NCBI GenBank assembly: GCA_016187945.1
Contig: JACPIT010000009.1
Span: 248,001-312,000 of the forward strand
Source: Opitutia bacterium
GTDB taxonomy: Bacteria > Verrucomicrobiota > Verrucomicrobiia > Opitutales > Opitutaceae
Direction of reading: 5' to 3'
Length of the DNA stretch: 64,000 nt
The notes below the pieces were generated by a model that saw only the letters and a program-made list of their open reading frames with translations, had not been told where the DNA came from and did no database searches. The position numbers and the translations under genes were made by a program. The first letter of the stretch is position 1. Every line of letters starts with the position of its first letter. Of the stretch, positions 45,792-59,207 are shown in pieces.

Positions 45792-46659
45792 TCGTAGCAG
45801 CCGACGTGAGGAGGCTGACGGAAAGCGGCTGACGGAATCGGGAAGGACAGAACGGAGCCGGATGGAAAGAGGCCGGATACACGAAGCAGGCGAGGCTTCG
45901 GCTGCGGCTCCCAGCCTCCTCACGTCGGCTGCTACGGAGGAGGCGGCGCGGCCTTGGTTGTAGGAGCGGCTTTACGCCGCGATGCGAGCGCGGCATGCGA
46001 TTCGGTCCAATCGCGGCGTAAAGCCGCTCCTACAGTTCGGGCGGGCGCGCGGGGAATTCCGATCAACTGCGCGGCGTTTGTGTCGATGACGAGAGCATGG
46101 CCACCCCTTACCCCAATCTCCGCCATGCCCAATATGCCAGCGCGCTGGGCGTCGTCGGACCGCGTCGTGACTTGCGCTGGGGGAAGTTCCTGTTTTCGCC
46201 GCCTGAGCTGGTGAATCCGAACGCGATCTTCGATCCGCAACCGTTCCGCACGCAGCCGCCCGCGCCGTCGCTGAGACGTCCGCGCAGTTGAGCCGCGCGC
46301 GCTCGCATCCGCGCCGAACTCCGATCCGCCAGTGGTGAACGCCGCTGGCTTTTTTGCGTCTGCACGCGAGGACACACGAAGCGTCCCTCGTAGCAGCCGA
46401 CGTGAGGAGGCTGTTTCGCTCGAACGCCGCAGCACGCTCCCAGCCTCCTTACGTCGGCTGCTACGAGGACGCCGTGGCTTTGTGCAGGAGCGACTTTACG
46501 TCGCGATCGGTTCGTTGCGCGCCGCCCTCGAATCGCGGCGTAAAGCCGCTCCTACAGTTTCCGTGCGAACCCTCGAAGTAGCAGCCGACGTGAGGAGCCT
46601 GGTTTCGCTCGAACGCCGCGTCGCGCTTCCAGTCTCCTCGCGTCGGCTGCTACGAGGGA
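45792..46659. repeat. Cluster of five REP-like palindromes, families A and B alternating
   Basis: Family B (core GTAGCAGCCGACGTGAGGAG and its complement) at 45792-45936, 46386-46468 and 46571-46659. Family A at 45959-46034 and 46483-46556. The order is B-A, a 350-bp gap, B-A-B. The loops of the last two B copies share TTTCGCTCGAACGCCGC, so the whole element, not only the arms, is conserved. This fills most of the gap between the TonB gene and the chemoreceptor. Such palindromes are mobilised or maintained by RAYT-type transposases elsewhere; none is encoded in this window. Confidence 0.88.
46097..46291 (+). CDS. Hypothetical small protein inside the repeat cluster
   Basis: 64 codons (MATPYPNLRHAQYASALGVV..., later PNAIFDPQPFRTQPPAPSL). 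No known family, signal or helix bundle; a purine-rich GACGAGAG lies just upstream. It occupies the only non-palindromic part of the cluster. Could be a real short gene or chance. Confidence 0.3.
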   Translation: MATPYPNLRHAQYASALGVVGPRRDLRWGKFLFSPPELVNPNAIFDPQPFRTQPPAPSLRRPRS

Positions 46660-46684
46660 TCGGACGGCGCGCGTGGCCGGCCGA

Positions 46685-46714
46685 CAAAAAAGCGGAGACG
46701 TTGTCGTCTCCGCT
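46685..46714 (-). terminator. Terminator of the chemoreceptor gene
   Basis: Stem AGCGGAGACG (46691-46700) with CGTCTCCGCT (46705-46714), TTGT loop, then TTTTTT on the minus strand; 24 bp after the gene's stop. Confidence 0.9.
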
Positions 46715-46737
46715 CTGAAGCAGTCACTGACTCGACT

Positions 46738-48693
46738 TTACTGGTCGATGAAATGGGCTTCCGAGGGCTCGACGGAGGATTTCGGCGCGCCGGCGGAATG
46801 GAGGCGCGGGCTGACGATGCCGGCGCTCGCGGGCGCGGAGGCCCGGGCGCGCGCCTTGGCGGGCTTCGCCACGGCGTGCGTGGCGACCGGTGCGACGTTG
46901 TGCTGCGCGTCGCCGTGCACCATGTGCATGAGTTCCTCGACGGCCGCACGCACCTGGGCGGACTGGCCTTGGAGTTCCTCGGCGGAGGTGGCGGATTGCT
47001 GCGCGAGCGCGGCGTTGGCCTGCGTGATCTGATCCATGCCGGCGACGGCCTGGTTGAGCTGGCCGATGCCTTCGCTCTGCTCGTGCGAGGCTTGGGCGAT
47101 GGAGCCGACCATCTCGTCGAGCTGGCGGATTTTTTGGACGATCGAATCGAGGCTGCCCGCGACCTGCGCGCTGATCTGCGCGCCCTGCTCGCTCTTGGCG
47201 GAGGCGTCGGCGATCTTCGCGGCGGTTTCCTTGGCGGCTTGCGCGGAGCGCTGGGCGAGATTGCGGACCTCCTCGGCGACGACCGCGAAACCGGCTCCGG
47301 CCTCGCCGGCGCGGGCGGCTTCGACGGCGGCGTTCAGCGCGAGGATGTTCGTCTGGAACGCGATCTCGTCGATCGTCTTGATGATTTTGGAAATCTCGGT
47401 GGAGGACGACTGGATGGCGCCCATCGCGCTGCGCATCGCAGCCATGTCGCGCGCGCCGGCGTCGGCGGTGGCGCGGGCTTCGGCGGCGAGGCCTTTGGCA
47501 GATTGCGCGCCCTCGGAGTTGCGTTGCGTCATGCTCGCCATCTCGTGCAGCGAGGCGCTGCTCTCCTCGAGCGAGGCGGCCTGGCGGCTGGCGCCGTCGG
47601 ACATCTGCGTGGAAACTTCGGCGACCTTCAGCGCGGCGGCGTGCGTCTGGCCGGACTCGGAGGCGAGCTGGTCGGCGATGGTGGAAATCGGACGCGTGAT
47701 GCTGCGGATGACGAACCAGGCGGCGAGGATGCCGCCGACCGCGCCGATGGAAGTGAACGTGAGCACCTGGATCTCGTTGCGGCGCTGTTCGGAGCGCATG
47801 CGGTCTTCGAGCGAGGCCTGGAATTCCTCCACCGAGTCCTTCACCTTCACGAGCGCGGCGGTGAACTGTGGCGCGATGCGGTTGAGCTGGCCGGTGATGA
47901 GGCTGTTGCGCTCCTGCTTGGCGGCGATGATTTCGTTCAGCGCGGAGGCGTAGGCGGCGGTGGCGACGGCGAGCGATTTGAGGAGGGCGTCCTTGTTCTC
48001 GTCCTTCAGCGAGGCGTCGAGTTTCACGAGCTCTTCCTGGTCGTGCTGCATCTTCACGATCGAGTCGGCGACGCCGGCGATGGATTTCTTCGCGGCGTCG
48101 GCGAAGTCGAGGCGCGAGGTAAGCATGAAGGAATTGGCCAGGCTCGAGCTCTCGAAGTAGGCCTTGAGGGCGTTCGAGACCTTGAAGGCGCCGTTCATGT
48201 CGCCGTTGTTCTTGGCATCGGCCAGAACCTTCTGCAGCCCGGCGGCGATCTCGTCGCCGCGCGGGGTGAGCTGCTCGGCGACGACGGTGTCGAGCTTGCC
48301 CGTGATGACGACGATCTTCTGGAAGGCGTCGTCGTATTTCACGAGCAGTTGCGAGGCGTCGGTCACCTGGGCGGCGCGCGTGGGCTCGACGATGACCTTG
48401 GCGGCGACGCCCATTTCCTGATCGAGTTTCTGTTTCGCGGTCTTGTAGGCCTGCGCGTTGGCGGCGTTGGAGACGGCGAGGTATTCGTTAACCTGCAGCT
48501 TCACCTCGATCATCGCGGCGGCGAGCGCGGCGGCGGTGTTGGTCTCTTTCGCGCTGCCGGCGTATTCGGACAATTTGCGGCCGGAGGCGCCGAGCGCGAT
48601 CCAAGCCACGACGGCGATGGCGCCGAGGAGCACGAACACGAGAGTAAAGCCGAGCGCGATGCGGCGCCCGATGGTCAAAGTGCGGGTGGACAT
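46738..48693 (-). CDS. Methyl-accepting chemotaxis protein
   Basis: 651 residues: N-terminal membrane helix ([22 protein letters not shown]), a ~280-residue helical periplasmic sensor (HBM-like), a second membrane helix near residue 320 ([15 protein letters not shown]), a HAMP-like linker and the signalling tip with [20 protein letters not shown], typical of MCPs. The C-terminus is Ala/Pro/Lys-rich. It senses an unknown ligand and controls CheA. No che genes are in the window, so it acts with a cluster elsewhere. Confidence 0.92.
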   Translation of the reverse strand: MSTRTLTIGRRIALGFTLVFVLLGAIAVVAWIALGASGRKLSEYAGSAKETNTAAALAAAMIEVKLQVNEYLAVSNAANAQAYKTAKQKLDQEMGVAAKVIVEPTRAAQVTDASQLLVKYDDAFQKIVVITGKLDTVVAEQLTPRGDEIAAGLQKVLADAKNNGDMNGAFKVSNALKAYFESSSLANSFMLTSRLDFADAAKKSIAGVADSIVKMQHDQEELVKLDASLKDENKDALLKSLAVATAAYASALNEIIAAKQERNSLITGQLNRIAPQFTAALVKVKDSVEEFQASLEDRMRSEQRRNEIQVLTFTSIGAVGGILAAWFVIRSITRPISTIADQLASESGQTHAAALKVAEVSTQMSDGASRQAASLEESSASLHEMASMTQRNSEGAQSAKGLAAEARATADAGARDMAAMRSAMGAIQSSSTEISKIIKTIDEIAFQTNILALNAAVEAARAGEAGAGFAVVAEEVRNLAQRSAQAAKETAAKIADASAKSEQGAQISAQVAGSLDSIVQKIRQLDEMVGSIAQASHEQSEGIGQLNQAVAGMDQITQANAALAQQSATSAEELQGQSAQVRAAVEELMHMVHGDAQHNVAPVATHAVAKPAKARARASAPASAGIVSPRLHSAGAPKSSVEPSEAHFIDQ

Positions 48694-48741
48694 GAGGGGA
48701 CTAGGAGAGGTGAACAGGTAAAGCCGGGGTGGCGCCCGGGC

Positions 48742-49089
48742 TCAGTCGTCGCTGATGCTGAATTGAATCGGGATGCTGACCTTCAGCGCGACCGGAACTC
48801 CACCGCGCTTGGCGGGCTTGAACTTCCATTTGCGCAGGGCTTCGAGCGCGGGGGCGACGAACGCGTCGTTCGACGCCTTCTCGACCACGGGGTCGGTGAC
48901 GTTGCCTTTTTCGTCGATCGTGCATTTCACGGTCACCACGCCGCCGGTGCCTTCCCGGCGCATGTCGCTCGGGAACTTGGGTGGCACCATGCGCACGGGC
49001 ACGGGAGCTTCGAGGCCTTCCTCCGCCTTCGCCGGCATGGAGCCAAGCGCGAAGGCGGCCAACATAAAGATCAGGATTTTTGCTTTCAT
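48742..49089 (-). CDS. Short exported TonB_C-domain protein
   Basis: 115 residues. Signal peptide (ILIFMLAAFALGSMPAKA) and a single TonB C-terminal domain (TGGVVTVKCTIDEKGNVTD, ALRKWKFKPAKRGGVPV). Lacks the Pro-rich spacer and membrane anchor of energising TonB. It may be a periplasmic partner of receptors or a peptidoglycan-linked protein. Divergent from the hybrid kinase; 48 bp upstream of the chemoreceptor start, so possibly cotranscribed with it. Confidence 0.8.
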   Translation of the reverse strand: MKAKILIFMLAAFALGSMPAKAEEGLEAPVPVRMVPPKFPSDMRREGTGGVVTVKCTIDEKGNVTDPVVEKASNDAFVAPALEALRKWKFKPAKRGGVPVALKVSIPIQFSISDD

Positions 49090-49275
49090 GACTGCATCGA
49101 TCTACATCGGCCGGTCATGGGGGCTCCTTTAATTAATTTCCGGCAACAAGTCGCGAATCGGGACAGCTTCCCGGTTCATCGGCGCAACCGAGGCGCGCTA
49201 AAGCGCCGCTTGCGGTCCGCCCGCGCATAAATGTTTTGCCGGCGCGAGCGCTAGCCCCAAGGTTGCCCCATCCCC

Positions 49276-52200
49276 GTGCCCGCCCGCGACCTGAAGCTCA
49301 GTCTTATCGCCCGCAACGCCGCCTGGACCTCCCTCGCGCTCGGCCTGATCGGCCTCATCGGCTGGAGCGCGCAAATCCCGTGGATGACCCGGCTCTGGCC
49401 CGCGTGGAAAGCCATGAGCCCGAACACCGCCGCCGGCCTCGTCGCCGGAGCGGCCGCCCTCCTGCTCCTCCAAAACCCGGGTGGCCGCCTGTCGCGCCTC
49501 CTCGGGCAGGCGATCGCGGTCGCGTTGGCGGCGTCGTCGGGCGCGGCGGCGCTCGGAGCGATGCTCGGCGTCGATTTTGGATGGATCGCCTCGCCGCTGG
49601 GCGGATCGGTGCCGCTGGCGACGCCGACGCACATCGCGGTCAACACCTCCCTGCCGTTCTGCTTCGCGGGCCTCGGGCTGCTCGCGCTGGCGCACGAAAA
49701 ACGCCACTGGTTCGGCGTGTCCAACTGGCTCGGGCTCGCCGTCGCGAGCTTCGCGCTGCTCACGCTCGGCGGCATGGCGGTCAATCCCGCCGGCGCCCCG
49801 ATCTCGGTGATGAGCGCCTTCGGGGTGCTGGCGCTCGGCCTCGGCATCGTGTGCGCCCGGCTGAGCGGAGAACTGCTCGCGATCTTCTCCCGCGCGCACC
49901 CGCTCGGGTATTTCGCGCTCGTGTTGATGGCGGTGGGATTGCTCGTGCCGGTGCTGCTCTTCATGGCCATGAGCTGGTGGCTGCTGCCCGTGCTGCCGGA
50001 ATTGCACGACACCGGTCTGCTGCTCGACGTCGCCTACAGCGTCGTGATCTTCGGCGTGCTCACCTACGCGCTGCGGCGGATGGACACGCTCGACCAGCGC
50101 CGCGTCGATGCCGAAGCCTCGCGCGACGCCCTCCTCGCCCGCCTGCAAACCCAGGCCGCGAACCTCGAGGTGCTCGTCGGCGAGCGCACGCAGGAACTTC
50201 AAAAAACCACCGAGCGCCTCGACCTCGCGCTCCGCGCCGGCGGCTTCGGCGTGTGGGACTGGGATCTCGTCAACAAACGCGTTTACTGGGACCACCATCA
50301 ATGCGCGCTCTACGGCTACACGCCGGAGCAATTCGACGGCACGACCGGCGCCTGGCTCGCGCGCATGCACCCGGAAGATCGCGAGCAGGTGCAAGAAGAG
50401 ATCGGCCGCGCGCTCGCCGCCGACGAAGGCTTCGAGGATCAGTTCCGCATCATCCTGCCCGACGGCAGCGAACGCCACATCCAGACGCTCGGCGTGCTCC
50501 GGCGCGACGGCAGCGGCCGCGTGACGCGCGTGGTCGGCATCGACCGCGACGTGACCGAAGAGCACGCGCGCGCCCGCGAGCTCGCCTCGCTCAACGACCG
50601 CCTCCAACTCGCCATCAAAGCCACCGGCTACGGCGTCTGGGAAATGGACCTCTCGACGCGCCAGATGATCTGGGACGACCGCATGCTCGAGATTTACGGC
50701 ATCGAGCGCAGCGCGTTCAGCGGCGCCGTGCGCGAGTGGCACGACCGTGTGCTGCCCGACGACGTCGAGCAGGACGATCTCGCGATCGCCGACGCCATCG
50801 CCGGCCGCACGCCGATTTATCAAAGCCAGTTCCGCATCCGTCGCCCCGACGGCTCGCTCCGCCACATCGAAGCGCTCGGCATCATCCAGCGCGCCCGCGA
50901 CGGCCGTGCCGCGCGCCTCGTCGGCCTCGACCGCGACATCACCGAGGCGAAGGAGCTGCGCGAGGAGCTGCGCATTTCCCAGGAACGCTGGCAGCTCGCG
51001 CTCTCCGGCACCAACGACGGCGTGTGGGATTGGAACCTGACCACCGGGCAAATTTTCCGCGACACGCGCTACGCCGCCATGATCGGCTACCGCGAGGAGG
51101 AATTGCCCACTCGCCAAGTCTGGTTCGACCTCGGCCACGCCGACGACGTGCCGCACGTCGAGAAGGCGATGGAAGACCACCTCGCCGGCCGCACGCCGAT
51201 CTACCAGGCCGAATATCGCCTCCGGCACAAGGACGGGCATTGGGTCTGGGTGCTCGGTCGCGGCAAAGTCGTCGGCCGCGACGCCAACGGCCAGCCGACC
51301 CGCGTCGTCGGCACGCAGACCGACATCACGCAGCGCAAGGAGCTCGAAGAGCGCCTCCGCCACGGCGAGGAAATGTCGCTCCAGCTCTCGCGCCTCGCGC
51401 ACATCGGCGCGTGGGAATGGGATCTCGGCACCGCCCGCCTCACGTGGTCGCCCGAGATGTTCCGCATCCACGAAGTCGAGCTCGGGTTCGAGCCCACGCT
51501 GGAAAAATCTCTCGCGTTCTATCCCCCCGAAGCGCGCCAGACGCTCACCGAAGCGATGGAGCACGCCGTGCGCGCCGGCACCGGCTTCGACCTCGAACTG
51601 CCGTTCATCAACGCCCGCGGCCACAAGCTCTGGGTGCGCGTCCTCGGCCGCGCGCAGCTCAAGGACGGTCGCGCCACGCGCCTCTACGGCGCGTTTCAGG
51701 ACATCACCGGCCGCCGCGACGCCGAGGAGATGCGCCGCCAGCTCGAAGGCCAGCTCTTCCAGGCGCAAAAAATGGAGACGCTCGGCACGCTCGCCGGCGG
51801 CATCGCCCACGATTTCAACAATCTCCTCACCGGCATCCTCGGCTACCAGGATCTCGCGCTCGACACGCTGCCTGAGACCGACCCCGCACGCAATTACCTC
51901 GCCGCCGCCCGCGACGCCTCGCTGCGCGCTCGCGAACTCGTTGACCAGATCCTCACCTTCAGCCGCCAGGCCGACAGCGAGAAAGTCCCCGTCAACCTCG
52001 GGCAAGTCGTCGAGGACGCCCGCCGCTTCCTCCGCGCCACCGTGCCCGCGACGATCCGCATCGAAGTCGACACCACTGCCGAGTGCGGCCGCGTGCTCGC
52101 CGACGCCACGCAGATTCACCAGGTGTTGCTCAACCTCGGCTCGAACGCCGCGCACGCCATGCGCGCCACCGGCGGCACCATGCGCCTGATGCTCTCGCAG

Positions 52201-52905
52201 GTGAACCTCGACGAGGAGGCTGCCAGCGCCCTCAGCAACATCAACGCCGGCGACTACGCTCGCCTCGACTTCGCCGACACCGGCCACGGCATGGACGAAG
52301 AGACGCGCAAGCGCATCTTCGATCCGTTCTTCACCACGAAGGAAGTCGGCCAGGGCACCGGCCTCGGCCTCTCGGTCGTGCACGGCATCATTCAGGCGCA
52401 CCGCGGCGCCATCACCGTGCAAAGCGCGCCGGGCCACGGCGCCACATTCACGCTTTTCCTCCCGATCGCGCACCAGCCCGCGTCCGAATCGACGGCCCCG
52501 ATGGACATCGTCCCGCGCGGCAGCGGCGAACTCATCGCGGTCGTCGACGACGAAGACATCGTCCGCAGCTTCGCCCAGATGGCGCTCGAGAAAAACGGTT
52601 ACCGCGTCGCCTCGTTCGACTCCCCGGCGCAGTGCCTCGAAGTCGTGCGCCGCAACGCCGCCGACTATTCGGTGCTCCTCACCGACCAGACGATGCCGGT
52701 GATGAAAGGCATCGAACTCGCCGCCGAGATCCGCAGTTTCGCGCCGCAACTGCCGGTGGTGATCATGTCCGGCTACTTCTCGCGCATTTCACCGGAGAAG
52801 CTGGCGCAAATCGGCCACGTCGCGCTGCTCTCGAAGCCCTTCACGAACGAAGAACTCGCCCGCACGATGCACCGCGCGATCACCGCCGAGCCGGCGAAGG
52901 GGTGA
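49276..52905 (+). CDS. Hybrid histidine kinase: membrane sensor, four PAS, HK, receiver
   Basis: 1209 residues from a GTG at 49276. Residues ~10-265 hold about eight membrane helices; four PAS/PAC units follow, marked by GVWDWDL, GVWEMDL, GVWDWNL and GAWEWDL starts and DRDVTE, DRDITE, QTDITQ and FQDITG ends. The HisKA box [14 protein letters not shown] has H845; the ATPase has [11 protein letters not shown]; the receiver has AVVDDEDI with phospho-acceptor D1137 and the conserved MSGY. No HTH output is present, so it must signal through another protein. GTG preceded by no strong Shine-Dalgarno. Ligand unknown. Confidence 0.92.
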   Translation: MPARDLKLSLIARNAAWTSLALGLIGLIGWSAQIPWMTRLWPAWKAMSPNTAAGLVAGAAALLLLQNPGGRLSRLLGQAIAVALAASSGAAALGAMLGVDFGWIASPLGGSVPLATPTHIAVNTSLPFCFAGLGLLALAHEKRHWFGVSNWLGLAVASFALLTLGGMAVNPAGAPISVMSAFGVLALGLGIVCARLSGELLAIFSRAHPLGYFALVLMAVGLLVPVLLFMAMSWWLLPVLPELHDTGLLLDVAYSVVIFGVLTYALRRMDTLDQRRVDAEASRDALLARLQTQAANLEVLVGERTQELQKTTERLDLALRAGGFGVWDWDLVNKRVYWDHHQCALYGYTPEQFDGTTGAWLARMHPEDREQVQEEIGRALAADEGFEDQFRIILPDGSERHIQTLGVLRRDGSGRVTRVVGIDRDVTEEHARARELASLNDRLQLAIKATGYGVWEMDLSTRQMIWDDRMLEIYGIERSAFSGAVREWHDRVLPDDVEQDDLAIADAIAGRTPIYQSQFRIRRPDGSLRHIEALGIIQRARDGRAARLVGLDRDITEAKELREELRISQERWQLALSGTNDGVWDWNLTTGQIFRDTRYAAMIGYREEELPTRQVWFDLGHADDVPHVEKAMEDHLAGRTPIYQAEYRLRHKDGHWVWVLGRGKVVGRDANGQPTRVVGTQTDITQRKELEERLRHGEEMSLQLSRLAHIGAWEWDLGTARLTWSPEMFRIHEVELGFEPTLEKSLAFYPPEARQTLTEAMEHAVRAGTGFDLELPFINARGHKLWVRVLGRAQLKDGRATRLYGAFQDITGRRDAEEMRRQLEGQLFQAQKMETLGTLAGGIAHDFNNLLTGILGYQDLALDTLPETDPARNYLAAARDASLRARELVDQILTFSRQADSEKVPVNLGQVVEDARRFLRATVPATIRIEVDTTAECGRVLADATQIHQVLLNLGSNAAHAMRATGGTMRLMLSQVNLDEEAASALSNINAGDYARLDFADTGHGMDEETRKRIFDPFFTTKEVGQGTGLGLSVVHGIIQAHRGAITVQSAPGHGATFTLFLPIAHQPASESTAPMDIVPRGSGELIAVVDDEDIVRSFAQMALEKNGYRVASFDSPAQCLEVVRRNAADYSVLLTDQTMPVMKGIELAAEIRSFAPQLPVVIMSGYFSRISPEKLAQIGHVALLSKPFTNEELARTMHRAITAEPAKG

Positions 52906-52916
52906 CGAAACCCGCC

Positions 52917-53330
52917 ATGGACTGCGAATTCGCGATCGATCAGGAGATCGCGATCAGGTCGGGCGAACAGTATTTCGATCTTCACAACGATTTCGACTTT
53001 GTCGGACTCGACTATCGCCCGGCGGCGCGGACCGCCATTCTGCGCTGGAAACGCGGAACGGGCAGTTGGGTGCCGGCGAACGCGCCGGCTGAACTCGTGC
53101 TCACCTTTCATGACGTCGCTAACTTCGCGGTGCGACGGCGAGACGACGAAATGCCCAGGTCTGAGGACGATTGCCTGCAAAGCATGACGTTCACCCCACC
53201 TGAGTTTGTCACGGATTTCGAGAGCTGCTTCGGCGGCTACCGATCGCCGGACGAACACATCGCTTTTCTATTTCAGTCAGGCGCCGCGCTCAAAGTCTGG
53301 GCACAACGCGCCATCCTTGAGGTGCGCTGA
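52917..53330 (+). CDS. Hypothetical protein downstream of hybrid kinase
   Basis: 137 residues from the ATG at 52917; a GTG at 52902 overlapping the kinase stop is an alternative. Sequence (MDCEFAIDQEIAIRSGEQYF, VLTFHDVANFAVRRRDDEMP) has no signal peptide or membrane helix and looks like a small beta-rich soluble protein. No family recognised. Operon with the kinase is likely from the overlap. Confidence 0.6.
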   Translation: MDCEFAIDQEIAIRSGEQYFDLHNDFDFVGLDYRPAARTAILRWKRGTGSWVPANAPAELVLTFHDVANFAVRRRDDEMPRSEDDCLQSMTFTPPEFVTDFESCFGGYRSPDEHIAFLFQSGAALKVWAQRAILEVR

Positions 53331-53350
53331 AATCCAAACGGTCGGTCCCT

Positions 53351-53400
53351 CCTCGCCGGAAACCGGGCGCCCGAAAATAGAGTCAACCGCCGGAATTGCC
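53351..53400. repeat. Degenerate copy of tRNA-Thr terminator/3' end
   Basis: Aligns without gaps to 53931-53980, 580 bp downstream, at roughly 75-80% identity by eye (GGAAACCGGGCG, GAAAAT, CAAC and GGA..TTG blocks are shared). The matching segment in the other copy is the terminator arm and 3' end of tRNA-Thr. The hicBA genes lie between, so this looks like a decayed attachment-site duplication. Confidence 0.55.
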
Positions 53401-53424
53401 CCGCGATCGCGTGCGCGTTGTCAC

Positions 53425-53652
53425 CTATTTCTTCGTCAACGCGACAAACTGATCGACCGTCAGTCCGCTGGCGCGAATGAGACCACGCAACGTGCCAGGG
53501 GCGAGTTCGCGACGATCGGGAACGGAAAGAGTCGCCCAACTGTCGGGCTTCACGAGAATGATGTGGCTGCCTTTTTGCCGAGCGACCTGCCAGCCGTCGC
53601 GCCCGAAGGCTTTGACCGCCGCCCGTCCGCTCAGTCTGGGCAAAACCGGCAT
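53425..53652 (-). CDS. hicA: HicA-family mRNA interferase toxin
   Basis: 75 residues from the ATG at 53652. LSGRAAVKAFGRDGWQVARQ, GSHIILVKPDSWATLSVPDR and ELAPGTLRGLIRASGLTVDQ are the conserved strands and helices of HicA, with the catalytic His in KGSHIIL. It cleaves mRNA when not bound by HicB. The start overlaps the hicB stop (TGATG). Antitoxin-first order is the less common arrangement. Flanked by a tRNA-derived duplication, suggesting acquisition as a small module. Confidence 0.92.
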   Translation of the reverse strand: MPVLPRLSGRAAVKAFGRDGWQVARQKGSHIILVKPDSWATLSVPDRRELAPGTLRGLIRASGLTVDQFVALTKK

Positions 53653-53858
53653 CAGATCGCCACTTCGACTTGCTGCGTCTCGATGGTCAACGGGAGCCCG
53701 CGCTCCGCGCGAACTTCCAAACAAAGCTCGATCGCTTCGCGCACGTTCTTCAGCGCCTCTCGTTTGGTTGCGCCCTGGCTCACGCAGCCGGGGACAGACG
53801 GACACTCAGCCACCCACGCGCCAGACTCGTCGCGATCGATCGTCACCGTGAACTTCAT
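53652..53858 (-). CDS. hicB: HicB-family antitoxin
   Basis: 68 residues from the ATG at 53858. KFTVTIDRDESGAWVAECPS and GCVSQGATKREALKNVREAI are the HicB partial-RNase-H fold; there is no C-terminal DNA-binding domain, so autoregulation may depend on another factor or the complex. It neutralises HicA and overlaps its start by one base. The upstream gap to tRNA-Thr contains a terminator. Confidence 0.92.
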   Translation of the reverse strand: MKFTVTIDRDESGAWVAECPSVPGCVSQGATKREALKNVREAIELCLEVRAERGLPLTIETQQVEVAI

Positions 53859-53913
53859 GCGCGTTACCTTACCTCTCGGTGCTCCATCGGCAAGTCCGCG
53901 CTCGGATCGCGAA

Positions 53914-53951
53914 ACAAAAACGCCCGGTCTCCTGAGCGGAAACCGGGCGTT
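53914..53951 (-). terminator. Terminator of tRNA-Thr
   Basis: Stem AACGCCCGGT (53919-53928) with ACCGGGCGTT (53942-53951), 13-nt loop, followed on the minus strand by TTTGTTTC. It lies 6 nt after the tRNA 3' end. Confidence 0.8.
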
Positions 53952-53957
53952 TGAAAA

Positions 53958-54033
53958 TGGAGCCAACAACTGGACTTGAACCAGCGACCCGCGCTTTACG
54001 AAAGCGCTGCTCTACCAACTGAGCTATGTTGGC
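53958..54033 (-). tRNA. tRNA-Thr(CGT)
   Basis: 76 nt with encoded CCA. Acceptor GCCAACA pairs with TGTTGGC, discriminator T, anticodon loop TTCGTAA with anticodon CGT flanked by GCGCT/AGCGC, and a T-loop GGTTCAAGTCC. It is probably the site where the hicBA segment entered. Confidence 0.96.
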
Positions 54034-54262
54034 GAAAGAACGAGGGGCCGATTTCGCGGGGCGTCCCGCTCACTGGCAAGCACGTTTTTATCGCGAACGC
54101 GGCACAACGCAAATTCACCGCCACAGCGCCGGACGAAAACAAAAAACCGGGCGTCTCCGCCCGGCTGCGGTGATGAAGAAGGTGGAAAATTTTCTCGGTT
54201 GCCGTCGCGAGGCCGCGGGGGCGGAACTCGGCGCGATCCAGCTAGATTTCGGAGTGAGTCAG

Positions 54263-54303
54263 TTGGATTGCTTCGTCGCCCCGAAGGGCTCCTCGCAAGG
54301 ACA
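54263..54303. repeat. Family-E repeat, inverted copy
   Basis: Reads on the minus strand as TGTCCTTGCGAGGAGC...GACGAAGCAATCC, a relative of 33661-33696 (TGTCATGGCGAGGAGCGCAG). This GCGAGGAG...GACGAAGCAA pattern is a widespread bacterial intergenic repeat. It directly follows the arm-type ORF. Confidence 0.75.
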
Positions 54304-54323
54304 AGAACGACAGGGCGGGCAGA

Positions 54324-54632
54324 TTACAGGCCGGCGCCGGCGCGAACGAGGATGTCGTCGCGCCGCTGACGAGCGACCTCGAGATCTTTCGTCTCGAGGG
54401 ACATCCGGACGCGCGACTTGGTGAGGGGCGTCGGATGCACCGTGTAATGCACATACCACGTGCCGTTGTTGTTCCAAAGGTGGTGGTTCGGGTTCGACTC
54501 GCGGACGCGCACGGAAGTGCGCGGGAACGCGAGCGAGGGATCGACAGCGGAAACGGCGCGGCGAACGGGGTCGCGCGGCGCTTCCACCGTGGCACCGGCC
54601 TCGGAGCTGTAGCGTGTGGGTGTAGCGATCAT
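54324..54632 (-). CDS. Stand-alone arm-type DNA-binding domain protein
   Basis: 102 residues. HHLWNNNGTWYVHYTVHP followed by RMSLETKDLEVARQRRDDIL resembles the N-terminal three-strand plus helix arm-binding domain of tyrosine integrases, but no catalytic domain follows. It could be an integrase remnant or a small DNA-binding protein. It lies downstream of leuB on the same strand (24 bp between them), next to the tRNA-Thr island. Confidence 0.55.
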   Translation of the reverse strand: MIATPTRYSSEAGATVEAPRDPVRRAVSAVDPSLAFPRTSVRVRESNPNHHLWNNNGTWYVHYTVHPTPLTKSRVRMSLETKDLEVARQRRDDILVRAGAGL

Positions 54633-54656
54633 GGGAAACAGGGGACGAGCAGAAAA

Positions 54657-55736
54657 TCAGTCGCGCGCGGCGGCGAGGCGGCCGCGGATGGCGGCACCCA
54701 TTTGCGCGGTCGTCAGCGGCTCGGTCGCGCCGAGGTCGCCGGTGAGTTGCCCGGCGTCGATCGTAGCGGACACGGCGGCTTCGACGGCTTTCGCTTCGGC
54801 TTCGAGGCCGAGCGAGTGGCGGAGCAGCATCGCGGCGGAGAGGATCGTGCCGGTGGGATTGGCGATGCCTTTGCCGGCGATGTCGGGCGCGGAGCCGTGG
54901 ATCGGCTCGTAGAGGCCGATGCGGCCTTCGCCGAGGGACGCGCTAGGGCACATGCCGAGCGAGCCCGCGAGCACGGCGGCTTCGTCGGTCAGGATGTCGC
55001 CGAACATGTTCTCGGTGACGATCACGTCGAACGACGGCGCGTGCGTGATCAGACGCATGGCACACGAATCCACGAGCTGGTGCTCGAGTTTCACGTCCGG
55101 GAATTCCTTGCCGACTTCGATCGCGATCTTACGCCACAAGCGCGAGGACTCAAGCACGTTGGCCTTGTCGACCGAGGTGACGAGCTTGCGTCGCTTTTGC
55201 GCGAGTTGGAAGGCGAGCTTCACGATGCGTCGAATCTCGGTCTCGGTGTAAACGAGCGTGTCGACCGCGCGTTCGCCGTCGGGCGTTTGTTCGCGGCCTT
55301 TAGGAGTGCCGAAATAGAGTCCGCCGGTGAGTTCGCGAACGACGATGAAGTCGACTCCGGCCACGCGCTCGGGCTTGAGCGGAGAGAGCTTGGCGAGCGC
55401 GGGATGCGGGCTGATGGGCCGGAGATTGGCGTAAAGTCCGAGCGCCTTGCGGATCGCGAGGAGGCCTTGCTCCGGGCGGACTTTGGCCTGCGGGTCGTCC
55501 CACTTAGGTCCACCAACGGCACCGAGCAGCACAGCATCCGCGCGGCGACAGCCTTCCAGCGTTTCATCCGGGAGCGCAGTGCCGTGGCGATCGATCGCGC
55601 AGCCGCCCAGCAGGTGCTCGGTAAATTGAAATTGGTGACCATACAGCTTCGCCACGTCGTTGAGCAAAAGCCGTGCCTCGTGGACGACCTCGGGCCCGAT
55701 TCCGTCGCCCGGCGTGAGTGCGATAGTTGCCTTCAT
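54657..55736 (-). CDS. leuB: 3-isopropylmalate dehydrogenase
   Basis: 359 residues. [20 protein letters not shown] at the N-terminus, the ELTGGLYFG substrate loop, [19 protein letters not shown] and the [11 protein letters not shown]...[22 protein letters not shown] region are diagnostic of LeuB. It oxidatively decarboxylates 3-isopropylmalate in leucine synthesis; with citramalate-derived substrate it also serves isoleucine. Last enzyme gene of the minus-strand BCAA cluster in this window. Confidence 0.95.
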   Translation of the reverse strand: MKATIALTPGDGIGPEVVHEARLLLNDVAKLYGHQFQFTEHLLGGCAIDRHGTALPDETLEGCRRADAVLLGAVGGPKWDDPQAKVRPEQGLLAIRKALGLYANLRPISPHPALAKLSPLKPERVAGVDFIVVRELTGGLYFGTPKGREQTPDGERAVDTLVYTETEIRRIVKLAFQLAQKRRKLVTSVDKANVLESSRLWRKIAIEVGKEFPDVKLEHQLVDSCAMRLITHAPSFDVIVTENMFGDILTDEAAVLAGSLGMCPSASLGEGRIGLYEPIHGSAPDIAGKGIANPTGTILSAAMLLRHSLGLEAEAKAVEAAVSATIDAGQLTGDLGATEPLTTAQMGAAIRGRLAAARD

Positions 55737-55809
55737 TGATGATTAGGATTTTGCACGGAAATTACGGCCGTGCGCCGCGTGAATTGGGAAAGATTGGGCG
55801 TCCACGCTT

Positions 55810-57414
<1,605 letters not shown>

Positions 57415-57434
57415 GGTGCAGAAATTGCGAAGGT

Positions 57435-57525
57435 GGTAGGGCGAGTCGTCCCCGACGAGCCGCGGACGACAGAACGGCTCACCGGCGACGGCGACGAATG
57501 CGCAGCCTCGGCGGTTCGCCCTACC
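57435..57525. repeat. REP-like palindrome, family F
   Basis: GGTAGGGCGAGTCGTCCCCG (57435 onward) and GCGGTTCGCCCTACC (57511-57525) with 10 outer pairs; an inner GACGAGCCG/CGGCTC dyad lies in the loop. It fills the gap between cimA and leuA and may reduce read-through or stabilise upstream mRNA. Confidence 0.7.
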
Positions 57526-57550
57526 AAGAACGGAATACTAAGTCGGCGGC

Positions 57551-59161
<1,611 letters not shown>

Positions 59162-59181
59162 GGGAAATTTCCTTCGGGCAG

Positions 59182-59207
59182 AAAAAACGCAGCGGTTATC
59201 GCTGCGT
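59182..59207 (-). terminator. Intrinsic terminator in the leuA leader: candidate attenuator
   Basis: Perfect 8-bp stem ACGCAGCG/CGCTGCGT (59187-59194 with 59200-59207), 5-nt loop, TTTTTT on the minus strand. The stop codon of the 70-codon ORF (59196-59198) lies in the loop, and its last sense codons form the 5' arm. A ribosome reaching the stop would cover the hairpin. Only 20 bp separate the T-run from the leuA start. Confidence 0.75.

Noticed and set aside
45792-46659. CRISPR array
   Set aside because: Repeated units are inverted palindromes of two kinds with irregular spacing, not direct repeats with regular unique spacers; no cas genes nearby.
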